Virus record (IMG/VR): IMGVR_UViG_3300028025_000957
Span: 1 to 22,389 of that record
Length of the DNA stretch: 22,389 nucleotides
From: a virus
Strand: one strand, 5' to 3'
Each line of letters starts with the position of its first letter. Positions within the stretch are counted from its first letter, which is position 1. The translations under genes were made by a program, and so were the position numbers. The notes below the pieces were generated by a model that had not been told where the DNA came from, ran no database searches, and saw only the letters and a list, made by a program, of their open reading frames with translations. This document shows positions 1 through 8,067 of the stretch, piece by piece.

Positions 1-834
1 GTACGCAGTGTCCAGACCTCTTTGTTGCTGGGCTTGCTGTTGTGCGCCGTACTGCGCTTGCAAGGCGTTGATGCCCATGCCCTGCTGATACTGGCTCTGC
101 CCTAAGTTACCCAACTGACCAGCGGCTTGGTTAGCCATGCCGTAGCCTGCAAGTTGATTCTGCAAGTTCTGGTTGTATTGGTTCTGTGCGTTGGTAAACG
201 CGGTGTTGTAGCCCTGACCAACAATCTGATTGATACCTGTATTGCGATTGCGCTCGTTTTCAGCCGCCATGATCGCTTCGCGTGAGCCACCAAACGCACC
301 TGCCTGAGTAGCCGCAGACTGTTGTCTAGTACCACTAATGTCGTACGCACGGTTGGCCTCAGCAATTTGAGGAGCCAAAGACATCTGCAAGTAGGGGTTC
401 ATGTACCCGCCGACTTGGTTTTGGAATCCCCCAGTAGTAGATTGCCCAGCTACATCAAACCCACCCAAACCCGCACCGACCGATGCGGCAGTAGCCTGAC
501 CAATCTGAGGCGCAACGCGCATATTCTGCGCACCTTGGAACGCTTGCTGTTGCATCGGGTCGAACCCAGCAATGCGCTCGCCACCATAAGGTTGGTATGG
601 ATTCTGGTCAAGGTCAGTTACTGCCTTACCCTTGGACAGTACGTCTTGCGCATACGGCTTCGCCCAATCAGGTAAGTCTTGGGTCTGTGTAGTAGACGAT
701 GCAGGTTGTGAACCGCCGCCACCCCCACCACCATCACCAAGGACAAGACCCCCATCGGCTTTTAAATAGGTGGCGCTGTCCCCAAGCGGCTCGCCTAATG
801 CGTAGAGTTCACGGCGTGAATAACTTGTTCTCAT
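1..834 (-). CDS. Gln/Gly-rich virion protein, possible DNA-ejection component (C-terminus beyond window edge)
   Basis: An open frame of 278 codons runs from ATG at 834 to the left edge with no stop, so the C-terminal part is missing. The ATG overlaps the stop of the upstream GNAT-like gene (ATGA). Residues 34-41 are a polyglycine linker. Residues 56-92 contain LPDWAKPYAQDVL and a YQPYGGERIAGF stretch. Residues 140-200 carry GGYMNPYLQ and AGAFGGSREAIMAAENERN, after which the chain becomes Gln/Asn-rich (QQQAQQQ near residue 265) and is probably long-helical. From memory, this matches a recurrent aquatic-phage family next to tail genes. A role as an internal or ejected virion protein is inferred from composition and position only. 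It could instead be a tail or fibre-attachment protein. The coding frame is certain and the function is not. Confidence 0.8.
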   Translation of the reverse strand, partial: MRTSYSRRELYALGEPLGDSATYLKADGGLVLGDGGGGGGGSQPASSTTQTQDLPDWAKPYAQDVLSKGKAVTDLDQNPYQPYGGERIAGFDPMQQQAFQGAQNMRVAPQIGQATAASVGAGLGGFDVAGQSTTGGFQNQVGGYMNPYLQMSLAPQIAEANRAYDISGTRQQSAATQAGAFGGSREAIMAAENERNRNTGINQIVGQGYNTAFTNAQNQYNQNLQNQLAGYGMANQAAGQLGNLGQSQYQQGMGINALQAQYGAQQQAQQQRGLDTAY

Positions 835-1238
835 AGATCAACCCTCATTACTTGGTGGGTGTTTTCCATACCCATTTTCTTGTACATATCAACCAGTGTG
901 CCCCTTGCCCAGCACTGGGCTTTCTTGGCACCGTTGAGTCGCATGAAGTTTTTAGCTTCTTCAAACACATAGTCCCTGACAATACCTTTACCACCCATCA
1001 GGTTTACATGCGCAACGCGCTCCATCGGGTAGTCAATAAACTCAACTGTACAAGCACCAGTAATGCCTTCATCGGGCTCTTCCCACACCAACAAGTGTGT
1101 CTTACCTGTACGGATGCTGTACTCAATAAACTGTTCACTGTGTGACCCGGGCTCTAAGTCCATCGCTTTTTTTAGCAAGGGTAGGGCAACAGGCCATACA
1201 TTAGGCAGATAGTTAGGGTGGACGTGGTGTAGTGGCAT
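831..1238 (-). CDS. GNAT-like acetyltransferase-fold phage protein
   Basis: This is a 135-residue protein. Its N-terminal helix region (MPLHHVHPNYLPNVWPVALP) is followed by alternating strands such as THLLVWEE and ITGACTVEFIDYP. A central segment, VAHVNLMGGKGIVRDYVFEE, occupies the place where GNAT folds bind the acyl-CoA pyrophosphate, and the C-terminus YKKMGMENTHQVMRVDL resembles the last GNAT strands. Small proteins of this type sit beside tail genes in many podovirus-like phages. The usual R/Q-x-x-G-x-G/A signature is only loosely present, so enzymatic activity is doubtful and a structural use of the fold is possible. The gene starts 2 nt after the stop of the 666-aa gene without a clear Shine-Dalgarno sequence, which suggests translational coupling. 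It overlaps the downstream gene by 4 nt. Confidence 0.7.
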   Translation of the reverse strand: MPLHHVHPNYLPNVWPVALPLLKKAMDLEPGSHSEQFIEYSIRTGKTHLLVWEEPDEGITGACTVEFIDYPMERVAHVNLMGGKGIVRDYVFEEAKNFMRLNGAKKAQCWARGTLVDMYKKMGMENTHQVMRVDL

Positions 1239-1240
1239 GT

Positions 1241-3241
1241 CTACGCAGGGAGATACTTCTCAGACCGGCTGTTCTTTGCCACTCTACCTTTACCTACAGT
1301 TTTACCACGAGCCGCTTGGATTCTGTCCATCATGGCGTACAGTTTGCGTGCGCCAGCCTCGGTTGAACCGTTGCCCAACTCTGACACGATACGGGCGGGA
1401 ACTACAAATTCACCATCAGCCAAACGAGCAGGTTGCTTCTTACCAATCACGGCAGGAATCGAATCAGATACGCCATCGCCCGGCCCGCGAAGTAAGCGAC
1501 CACCATCAGAATAGCCACCCAAGTTATATCCCGCATCTGAGATACCCCCCATAGCCATACGTGGGCGCTGGTCAAAACGCCCATGAGATAAGTAACCCCC
1601 ACGAGCATCGCCACCCATACCGGGGGCACCTCCATCACCGCCGCCGGAAGCGCCTCCACCATCACTACCGTCAGTAGCAACACCCATCCCATTAGAACTG
1701 GGGCCGGGGCTTACAGAAACGTTTCCGCTTGCATCTGATGTAACACTATGCCCGCCAGCATTTGCTGCTGCGATTGCAGCGGCGACATCTGACATAGAAC
1801 CTAATTGCCCATCAACAATCGCCTGACCTATAAGGCCAGCTAAACCAGAAACAACACCGGGTGCTTGACCAAGACCCATCATCCCTAGACCAACACTTTG
1901 TGCGGTGTTACTTACTCCCTGCCCTGTAGAACTCGAAGGTGCTCCCGACGAAGCTGGGCCACCGCCAGAACCGGGACCGCCTGTGTCGTTATAGATATTT
2001 ACATCACGGTTTTCTGGCTTAATTGCGTCGGCAATACCGCCTGTATAGCGTTGAGTCTGTGGGTCATAAGACACGCCACCAGCCGCCATGCGTTGTTCAC
2101 CCGTGTATGGGTCAACCGATACATCACCCGCACCCATCAATACGTTCTGAGAGATAGGAGTTTGGTATGGGGTAGCGTAAGCATTGTTATGCAGGTAGGC
2201 TTGTGGAAAACCCGTATTAGCGCCGATAGCGTTGTCGTTAGACATTTGTTCTACTGGACCGCCCCCTGCGTAACCCATAAGTCCACCATCTGCGGCAGTT
2301 TGGGGAACATACGCACCATAACCGGGGTACATCTGTTTAGCCTCTTCGTCAGAAAGGGCGGTGTATTGTGGTTTGAAATATACGTTTTCTACGCCAGTTG
2401 GACTGGCAGTAGGCGTAGGTGTTTGCATACCGGGGCTAAACTTGTAATGCGGTACAACTTGTTTTCCAGCGGTAGCAGATGTAGGGGGAGGTGTAAATTT
2501 CGCCGGTTCCGTTATAGCAGGAGCCGCAGCCGCTAACCCCATTCTGGCTAAACCAGAGTAGCTTCCACCACCTATGGCTTTAAATTTATCTGCTGTTGGG
2601 TTGTCGTATAAAGACTTAGCGCCTTGTTTCACTGCGTCAAACCCTGTAGGCGGTGGATTAGCCAACAGTTGTTCATTTACGATATTGCTTTTTATTGTTG
2701 CAAGCTGGTCAGCAGGTAATGCTGATGGAGTTACTACCCCCGGGTCTATGTTTGCATAGCCGGAGTTCATAGCAAGTTGTTGTTGTGCCTGTTGTTGCGC
2801 AGTTTGTCTTGCTACTTCTTGTTGAGCACCTTCAGTAGCAGCGGTCTGTGCCGTTAGTCCAGCTTCAGAAGTAGCAAGACCTGATAACCCACCGGCTAAA
2901 CCTGCGCCACCATAAGCACCCAGACCAGCCGATAACGCACCCATTAAACCTTTATTTGGGTTCATTAAATAACTACCACCGCCAACAAGTAATCCCGCTG
3001 TCATTGGGTTTATAGCACCGCCAGAAACAGCCATCAATCCCGCGCCCGCGACCATTGGAAGAATAGAAGACAAGAACCCTGCTTCGGGCAGACCAGTCTG
3101 TGGATTGATAGTTAGTTGACCACCATGCGCCATAGCCAAGTCGTTAAGGCTCTTCACCTCATCGCGGGACATGTGGACAAGCGTAGTGTCGGGTCCACGA
3201 CCTTTGTGGGCTATATGTTTGGCAGCAAGTTCTAGGCTCAT
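1241..3241 (-). CDS. Gly-rich hydrophobic virion protein with conserved C-terminal SDSIPA module
   Basis: A 666-residue protein with three visible parts. Residues 1-50 are a short soluble head. Residues 55-124 are a long hydrophobic Gly/Ala-rich stretch (for example GGAINPMTAGLLVGGGSYLM) that could enter membranes. The middle is Pro/Gly/Ser-rich and low in complexity, with AxGG motifs (MGYAGGG, MAAGGV, MAMGGI). Residues 586-666 form a C-terminal module beginning GPGDGVSDSIPAVI and continuing with ARLADGEFVVPARIV, ELGNGS and an amphipathic end. I recall that module at the C-termini of many aquatic-phage virion proteins. Its function is unknown to me. The hydrophobic segment and the position among tail genes would fit a membrane-interacting ejection protein, but this is inference. 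GAGG lies 5 nt before the ATG. Confidence 0.8.
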   Translation of the reverse strand: MSLELAAKHIAHKGRGPDTTLVHMSRDEVKSLNDLAMAHGGQLTINPQTGLPEAGFLSSILPMVAGAGLMAVSGGAINPMTAGLLVGGGSYLMNPNKGLMGALSAGLGAYGGAGLAGGLSGLATSEAGLTAQTAATEGAQQEVARQTAQQQAQQQLAMNSGYANIDPGVVTPSALPADQLATIKSNIVNEQLLANPPPTGFDAVKQGAKSLYDNPTADKFKAIGGGSYSGLARMGLAAAAPAITEPAKFTPPPTSATAGKQVVPHYKFSPGMQTPTPTASPTGVENVYFKPQYTALSDEEAKQMYPGYGAYVPQTAADGGLMGYAGGGPVEQMSNDNAIGANTGFPQAYLHNNAYATPYQTPISQNVLMGAGDVSVDPYTGEQRMAAGGVSYDPQTQRYTGGIADAIKPENRDVNIYNDTGGPGSGGGPASSGAPSSSTGQGVSNTAQSVGLGMMGLGQAPGVVSGLAGLIGQAIVDGQLGSMSDVAAAIAAANAGGHSVTSDASGNVSVSPGPSSNGMGVATDGSDGGGASGGGDGGAPGMGGDARGGYLSHGRFDQRPRMAMGGISDAGYNLGGYSDGGRLLRGPGDGVSDSIPAVIGKKQPARLADGEFVVPARIVSELGNGSTEAGARKLYAMMDRIQAARGKTVGKGRVAKNSRSEKYLPA

Positions 3242-3275
3242 TTTTGCCTCGTAGATGGGGGGTTAATCGAGTTTA

Positions 3276-3611
3276 TCACGCCTTAATCCTTAATGGGTAA
3301 CTAGATGCAGCCCCACCAGACGTATCGTAGTAAATATCACCTGAACGCAAGTTAGCAAAATCCGCTTGTGTTGGCAAGCTAATAGCTGGCGCACCCGCTA
3401 GGGTCGGTGTAGAACAACTTAACGCAGAAATGACTTGTGCAGGAAACCCACCACTAGCGGGTGTTCTTTGTGTGGATACTATTATTGGGCCGGGGTTATC
3501 CAGTGCATTAAAATACTGGCGAAGAATACTCAACAGAGCATCTACAAAACGCTGGTCATATTCAACCGGAGCGGCTGGAAGTCGTGGGGCGCTTACACCT
3601 TTGCTTGCCAT
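3276..3611 (-). CDS. Small phage structural protein, function unknown
   Basis: A 111-residue protein starting MASKGVSAPRLPAAPVEYDQ, followed by a helix (RFVDALLSILRQYFNALDN) and then a Pro/Ser/Thr-rich beta-prone half ending DIYYDTSGGAASSYPLRIKA. An N-terminal helix with a short beta C-terminus that includes a Gly-D-I-Y-Y-D-T segment is a pattern I remember for small proteins next to the large nozzle-like gene in aquatic phages. AGGAG lies upstream of the ATG and the gene starts 2 nt after the 782-aa gene, so the two are probably co-translated and may act in the same tail substructure. No catalytic motif is visible. Confidence 0.75.
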   Translation of the reverse strand: MASKGVSAPRLPAAPVEYDQRFVDALLSILRQYFNALDNPGPIIVSTQRTPASGGFPAQVISALSCSTPTLAGAPAISLPTQADFANLRSGDIYYDTSGGAASSYPLRIKA

Positions 3612-3613
3612 AC

Positions 3614-5962
3614 TTATCTCCTACCATCAGCGCGAACATCAATACGTGGAGCACCTAGTTGCCACTGTGTGCCTAATGTATTTGACTCAAGTTTGAACGC
3701 CATCTGACGTCCGCGAATACGTACGTATATCTGTTGAGTAAATTGTTGGACGTTATATGCCGTAGTGCTTGCATATGATTGCGCACTGGTTACCGCTGGG
3801 TTGTCGGAGTCGCCATAGTTGGCACCGGGGTTTTGACGTGGGCGGACCGTAAAGTTAACGGAAGGCGCTGCTGAGGTGGAGCCGTCAAAAGTGACGTCAG
3901 GTATAAGACGCCACACAAAACCAAAATTATGGCCGTCACCAATATCAAAGTCCGAAGATTGAACATAAGCGTCAATCGCAACTGGAGTGCCAGTCTCGTT
4001 GTTATCCACACCTGTTTCTTGGTATACAAGAGCGCCGTTTGTGTATGCACCGCTAGAGGTATACCCAATAGCCGACATAGGCTCAGAACGCAACGGACTA
4101 TCTAACCAAGCAGTGCGTGGGCGCACAGTTGTGCCGTCCCAAGTACCGTAGTACCAAGTACGCTCAAGGTGGTTATAGATTACATACCGGTCAACTAATA
4201 CATTTGGAGTTGCCGCAGTGCCTGTCCCATTTTCACCGGTTGAAGTAGTACCCGTAAGAGATACATAAGACCACCAGATTTCGTTGTAGCCTTCGTTTGT
4301 ACCAGAAAAGAATTGAAACGCTTCCTGCACATTGATATTAGTGTAGATGTATTGACGCAAAGCACACGGTAGCGTTTCTACACGACCAGAATATGTATAG
4401 AACTTATCGGTGCCCATCCAGTATGTGACGTTGTTAGCTGTAGCTACAGCATTAGGACTAACAATAGAAATGTTATCCGCAAGAAGTTGATTACCCCACA
4501 CATATGGAGCACCAAGGTACTGGAACGAATAAACCGCTGAGTCCGTATACACCAAAATTTCTTGTCGTGCTTGTATAGCAGTAACAATAGCGGAGCCGTG
4601 ACTTAACCGAATACCCCCTGCTTGGTTAGTAATAGCAGGTAGCCATGTGACTAAAGTATTTTGATCGGACCAGCGAACTTGTAATGGGTCTTGCGCTGTT
4701 GTAGCGTATACGCCTGTCGGGTCGTTACAACCAAAAGCAAATGTAAAGCGTGACGAGTCAGAGACCAATACAAAATTAGCTACAGAAGGGCAGGTAGCAT
4801 CGGGGGTAAATGTGCCTGACTTTGTAACTACACCGACACCTGCCGCAATAAGTTGCCCACGGTCAAACACGTTTGGACTTGAGTTGTTAGCCCAGTAGTA
4901 CATAGGGTTGCCGCGAGGGTTAAATACCAAGTCTTCGCCGTAGTTAGACTGGCTCCATAGGCGTAGCTGAATACCTACACCAGTAGTTGCAGGAGAACCG
5001 TAACCTGTAGCAGTTGATGGATACTGATAAATTGCAGAACCATCTGCATGTGCCGCCGCAGTGCTATTTACACCACGAGTTATCGTGCCAGCGAAGGTAG
5101 TGCCTGTAATTGCCGTATAGGTTATACCCTCGGTGCCAATCCAAATAGTTCCGCTTGCCGCAAAGCCTGTTGTAGAGACTACAGTGATAGCAGTAGTAGA
5201 ACTTGCAGTAACCGCAGTGCCACCATTTATCGTAGTTGCAGCAGAAGGCCCAGTTGAACCGCCGTATCCACCCGCACCATAGCCCGTACCAAAAGTAAAT
5301 GTTGAGTTACCAGATGTGATCTGGTAGTTTCCTACCGTAGCACTACCACCATTACCAGAATCGCTTCCGTTTGCGTTTACAGAAGCAGTGATTGTGTATG
5401 TGCTAATAGTAGGTACAGTTTGTACTTGGTACTCTCGGTTTAGAACTGCGGCAGTAATGTTGCCCCCAAGAGAAACTGCGCCAGTAAAACAAACAAAGTC
5501 TCCAATTTGAACACCACTGCTTGTGTCGCTAACAGTAATAGTGGGGGAACCAGATGTGGCTGAAAAAGTTACATCCCCCGCCGATGTAGTAGCACGGATA
5601 GGGGTCACGTCGTTGAACGCGCCGCCACTAGAGTTTTGTATATAATATTTGTAGTTAGTGCCAATGGCTAATAGGTTGTAGCTAACTAAGTTAATCCAAT
5701 TCCACATAGACCGAGCTACGCCCCAATATACGCCAGTCCCACTTGGTACTGAGGCCGCTGTATCTGTTCCGCTAGTAGCCGTCAACGTTGTAACAGGAAC
5801 TGTGGGGAAGTAAACACCACCGTCAACTTGCCATCCGCCAATCTTCTCAGGATAACCGGAACGAAAACGTACCTTGTCGCAGTCATACCAACCACCCTCA
5901 TTAGATAGGGTAGTGCCTTCGCGGTTAACGCCGGGTCTAAACTGTAGTTTCTGTAATGGCAT
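3614..5962 (-). CDS. Large tail protein, probable nozzle-type (T7 gp12 / P22 gp10-like)
   Basis: A 782-residue protein. The N-terminus MPLQKLQFRPGVNREGTTLS, followed by GGWYDCDKVRFRSGYPEKIGGW, marks a common aquatic-phage tail family. The second half has repeating strand/turn segments such as ILVYTDSAVYSFQYLG, VTYWMGTDKFYTYSGRVETL, YNEIWWSYVS and VDRYVIYNHLERTWYYGTWD, which look like beta-propeller blades. This supports an analogy with the nozzle proteins of podovirus tails, by reasoning rather than by alignment. Two insert-like beta modules interrupt the N-terminal half: residues about 130-213 (ITVSDTSSGVQIGDFVCFTG) and about 251-313. The latter also occurs in the 314-aa adaptor-like protein. 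AGGA precedes the ATG. The gene follows the endolysin after 3 nt. Confidence 0.8.
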   Translation of the reverse strand: MPLQKLQFRPGVNREGTTLSNEGGWYDCDKVRFRSGYPEKIGGWQVDGGVYFPTVPVTTLTATSGTDTAASVPSGTGVYWGVARSMWNWINLVSYNLLAIGTNYKYYIQNSSGGAFNDVTPIRATTSAGDVTFSATSGSPTITVSDTSSGVQIGDFVCFTGAVSLGGNITAAVLNREYQVQTVPTISTYTITASVNANGSDSGNGGSATVGNYQITSGNSTFTFGTGYGAGGYGGSTGPSAATTINGGTAVTASSTTAITVVSTTGFAASGTIWIGTEGITYTAITGTTFAGTITRGVNSTAAAHADGSAIYQYPSTATGYGSPATTGVGIQLRLWSQSNYGEDLVFNPRGNPMYYWANNSSPNVFDRGQLIAAGVGVVTKSGTFTPDATCPSVANFVLVSDSSRFTFAFGCNDPTGVYATTAQDPLQVRWSDQNTLVTWLPAITNQAGGIRLSHGSAIVTAIQARQEILVYTDSAVYSFQYLGAPYVWGNQLLADNISIVSPNAVATANNVTYWMGTDKFYTYSGRVETLPCALRQYIYTNINVQEAFQFFSGTNEGYNEIWWSYVSLTGTTSTGENGTGTAATPNVLVDRYVIYNHLERTWYYGTWDGTTVRPRTAWLDSPLRSEPMSAIGYTSSGAYTNGALVYQETGVDNNETGTPVAIDAYVQSSDFDIGDGHNFGFVWRLIPDVTFDGSTSAAPSVNFTVRPRQNPGANYGDSDNPAVTSAQSYASTTAYNVQQFTQQIYVRIRGRQMAFKLESNTLGTQWQLGAPRIDVRADGRR

Positions 5963-5965
5963 TTT

Positions 5966-6442
5966 TTATCCTAAGAACAGGGCACGCTCGTCTTTGCGAC
6001 GATTCTCCAACCCTTTGAGTATTTTGCCACCCGCCTTGCAATACTTCAAGAGTTCTTCCGCAGCGCCTTCCATATCCCCACGCAGAACCTTTTGACGGAG
6101 GGTTGAACGCTGTAGTGTTCCCAGACCAACATTAAAACTAAAAGATATGAGAGCATCATATTGACCTTGAGTGAGGGGAACAGGACAGAACTGAACCACA
6201 CCTCGCTCAAACCGAGCCAAATCTGCTTTAAGAATTCCATTGACTTCTTCCATGCTGAATGTGCGGTTGTCTGCGTCTTTAAGGGCAAACCCGTCACGGT
6301 CTTCTATCTTCATCTTGCCTTGCTCTGGGTACAAGACATGCCCCACCCCCACCGTCCACAGTTTGGCTGGGCAGCGATAAGGCTTCTGACGCACACCTTC
6401 ATGGTGCGTAATCATCTTCAAGGCTTTGTCTGACAGGTTCAT
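5966..6442 (-). CDS. Endolysin, T4-lysozyme-like muramidase (GH24)
   Basis: A 158-residue enzyme expected to hydrolyse the MurNAc-GlcNAc linkage of peptidoglycan at lysis. The active-site region reads HHEGVRQKPYRCPAKLWT, giving Glu15, eight residues, Cys24, five residues, Thr30. This is the E-8-D/C-5-T arrangement of GH24 endolysins, with Cys in place of Asp, a substitution known in several phage enzymes. VGVGHV follows, and QGQYDALISFSFNVGLG is the typical second conserved block. No signal peptide or SAR segment is seen when the ATG at 6442 is used, so export would need a holin. I chose that ATG because it overlaps the holin stop (ATGA). An upstream in-frame ATG at 6493 would add 17 residues inside the holin gene. 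Confidence 0.93.
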   Translation of the reverse strand: MNLSDKALKMITHHEGVRQKPYRCPAKLWTVGVGHVLYPEQGKMKIEDRDGFALKDADNRTFSMEEVNGILKADLARFERGVVQFCPVPLTQGQYDALISFSFNVGLGTLQRSTLRQKVLRGDMEGAAEELLKYCKAGGKILKGLENRRKDERALFLG

Positions 6443-6945
6443 TTCTTGCCAAATGCTTGTGTACCAAACCAGAACGACACCACAGATGCCCATATGATTT
6501 GTGTCTCGTTATCCCAAAGCAGGTCTAACGCAACTTCAAACGGCACTTCCTTGTAGAAAGCAAACCAAAAGCCAAAGATTTCTACAAAGGCAAACAAAAT
6601 GAACAAGCCATAAGTTATGGCAGGGCGCACCATAGCGCGGGCGTTAGTTACCCACTGACTAGCACCTTGACCGATAGCAATGTCGTGGGCATATAGGGCT
6701 TGACGCTCTTGCATAGCAGTCTGTGCGTTGGTCACTTCAGCGTTAATCTGAATCTGCTCTGTTTGGATATGCTCGATGCGCTCTTGGGCTTCTAAACCGG
6801 CCTTACGTAAAGCCAGTTCTCTTTCGGTCTGCATCTGCGCCAAGGCTAGTTCATGCGACTTGTCTGCACGGTCTTGAAAGAAGTCCATCAGTTTGGGTAA
6901 CCCGCCCATCAGGAAAGACAGCAGGGTTGAGAATAGTGTCATCAT
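6439..6945 (-). CDS. Holin candidate, GTA-type three-TM family
   Basis: A 168-residue membrane protein. Residues 1-18 are hydrophobic. Residues about 25-90 form a charged coiled coil (RADKSHELALAQMQTERELA). Residues 108-131 (PAITYGLFILFAFVEIFGFW) and 148-162 (TQIIWASVVSFWFGTQAF) are membrane segments. The pairing of MVRPAITYG with a terminal SFWFGxxAF motif is characteristic of the GTA_holin_3TM family (holins for gene-transfer-agent release). It overlaps the 90-aa membrane gene and the endolysin by 4 nt each, so it sits in the expected holin/endolysin order. Lysis function is inferred from family and position. The long coiled coil is compatible with some extra role. Confidence 0.8.
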   Translation of the reverse strand: MMTLFSTLLSFLMGGLPKLMDFFQDRADKSHELALAQMQTERELALRKAGLEAQERIEHIQTEQIQINAEVTNAQTAMQERQALYAHDIAIGQGASQWVTNARAMVRPAITYGLFILFAFVEIFGFWFAFYKEVPFEVALDLLWDNETQIIWASVVSFWFGTQAFGKK

Positions 6946-7214
6946 TTCTTGGCTCCCATTTTTTCACGTTCTTCCAGCAGTTGAACCTTGACTTGAAGCT
7001 GGTGGATGTCCTTGTAAATTTCTTCTTTTAAAATATGACGACGCTCGGCTGAAAGCGGGGAATCGGTGGGAACACCCTCTTTGGTAATCAATGCAGGCAT
7101 AGCGCCTTCGATTCGTGTCAACCGCGTGGAGAAGTCATTGACCTGCCCCAAGAGCCAAGCAAGGGATGCCACAATGATAGGAATGACCGCTTTTAATACA
7201 TCTGCCCAATTCAT
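6942..7214 (-). CDS. Small membrane-anchored coiled-coil protein, lysis-cassette member (spanin-like?)
   Basis: A 90-residue protein with one N-terminal membrane segment (VLKAVIPIIVASLAWLLGQV, residues 7-26). It continues with FSTRLTRIEGAMPALIT and a charged helical tail, LKEEIYKDIHQLQVKVQLLE. This N-in topology with a coiled-coil tail resembles inner-membrane spanins, but it is shorter than typical Rz proteins. No outer-membrane lipoprotein partner with a lipobox is visible. The conserved-looking TKEGVPTDSPLSAERRHIL stretch suggests a family that I recall only as hypothetical. Start and stop overlap both neighbours by 4 nt, so it is firmly part of the holin/endolysin operon. Confidence 0.75.
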   Translation of the reverse strand: MNWADVLKAVIPIIVASLAWLLGQVNDFSTRLTRIEGAMPALITKEGVPTDSPLSAERRHILKEEIYKDIHQLQVKVQLLEEREKMGAKK

Positions 7215-7378
7215 TTCTGCTCCTTTAATTCACGTTTAAGTTTGCGCAACTCTTTGATCTCTTGTTTGAGTTGTGCTTTCATATATAGGGTTTCTACGTA
7301 TGCCATCGAAGTTACTCCTACGACAATACATATTGCTACCCCTATCAAAATCCACCAGACAAGTTTCGTAGTTGCCAC
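7211..7378 (-). CDS. 55-aa membrane protein with basic coiled-coil tail
   Basis: A short frame beginning at GTG 7378 encodes MATTKLVWWILIGVAICIVV, then GVTSMAYVETLYMK and a strongly charged helix (QLKQEIKELRKLKRELKEQK). Residues about 6-28 are a single membrane segment. Three facts support it as a real gene: it fills an otherwise empty gap between two genes, its TGA overlaps the next ATG (ATGA) as elsewhere in this operon, and its composition is that of a small phage membrane protein. Its first 34 nt overlap the end of the upstream gene. No strong Shine-Dalgarno is seen, only GGTGG about 7 nt upstream. An internal ATG (Met25) would leave a soluble helix. Function is unknown; it may be a lysis accessory. 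Confidence 0.65.
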   Translation of the reverse strand: MATTKLVWWILIGVAICIVVGVTSMAYVETLYMKAQLKQEIKELRKLKRELKEQK

Positions 7379-8064
7379 ATGAACCACCCAAAAAACATTG
7401 ATACGAACATCACGGCAATCACCCCACTTATTGTTTCAATAACCCGAATCTCGTCTTGCTCTTGCTTCCACCTTGCCAACCTATTCCTGCGTATTGTCTC
7501 TGACCTTGCCCACGCTTGTTCTTGTTCAATTCTGGCGTGCATCTTGAGGAATCGGCTATACAAGTTCTTTAACTCCGCTGGCGCGTAGACCATTGCCTCA
7601 CGAACCTGTTCTAGCAACTTCTCCATCTGAAGCTCTATAAGCACGCGCTCCACCGCTTTCTTGCTGGTGTTTTGCGTTGGGTCGTAGTTGGTTTTGCTCG
7701 TCTCCTCTAGTTCAAGGTAATGGTTGTTAATCTGTTGTTGCGTGTCAAAGAGGACTCCGAGGTTTGCCCCAATCTCGCTGATGAGTTTGAGTTCAAGTTC
7801 CTCGTAAGACTGTTGCTGTTTGGTTGTGGCTTTGGCTTTCGCTTTTGCCACAGGCTTTTCTTCGGTTGGCTTGGCTGGTTTACTAACGAATAGACCAATG
7901 AACCAATCAAAAATGCCCTTGATTGCTTTGACATCGCCAATGACCTGCTCGGCTGTCTTCTTAGCCCCTTCAAGCTCCATACGCCCTTCATGTAGGAGAG
8001 CGCACCCCTGCTTGATAAAGCCAACGGCGGTTTGGGCCGCCATGAGAAGAGTGAAAGGGTCCAC
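7345..8064 (-). CDS. Coiled-coil protein with C-terminal membrane anchor, function unknown
   Basis: A 239-residue protein starting at GTG (MDPFTLLMAAQTAVGFIKQG). Residues 30-60 are amphipathic. Residues 62-85 are Lys/Pro/Ala-rich (AKPTEEKPVAKAKAKATTKQ). Residues 90-205 are long charged helices (for example ERVLIELQMEKLLEQVREAM), and residues about 210-231 are a membrane segment (ISGVIAVMFVSMFFGWFMWQ). It sits immediately upstream of the membrane/lysis genes. The MDPxTLL...A N-terminus recurs in aquatic phages as an uncharacterised family, by recall. The start codon is set by an in-frame stop two codons upstream, which is the TAA of the cupin-like gene. The two genes are therefore in the same frame, and readthrough would fuse them. 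Confidence 0.75.
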   Translation of the reverse strand: MDPFTLLMAAQTAVGFIKQGCALLHEGRMELEGAKKTAEQVIGDVKAIKGIFDWFIGLFVSKPAKPTEEKPVAKAKAKATTKQQQSYEELELKLISEIGANLGVLFDTQQQINNHYLELEETSKTNYDPTQNTSKKAVERVLIELQMEKLLEQVREAMVYAPAELKNLYSRFLKMHARIEQEQAWARSETIRRNRLARWKQEQDEIRVIETISGVIAVMFVSMFFGWFMWQLRNLSGGF

Positions 8065-8067
8065 ACC

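Noticed and set aside
322-675. Plus-strand 117-codon frame near the left edge
   Set aside because: Antisense to the partial Gln/Gly-rich gene, which has coupling to its neighbour and a conserved-looking protein pattern.
1898-2536. Long plus-strand open frame (212 codons)
   Set aside because: It lies antisense to the 666-aa gene, with Cys/Arg-rich translation typical of an out-of-frame read through a Gly/Ser-rich gene, and no conserved pattern or ribosome site.
3790-4068. Minus-strand 92-codon frame inside the 782-aa gene
   Set aside because: Fully nested in another frame of a well-supported gene and without a convincing start signal. Its hydrophobic run reflects shifted reading of Thr/Val-rich codons.
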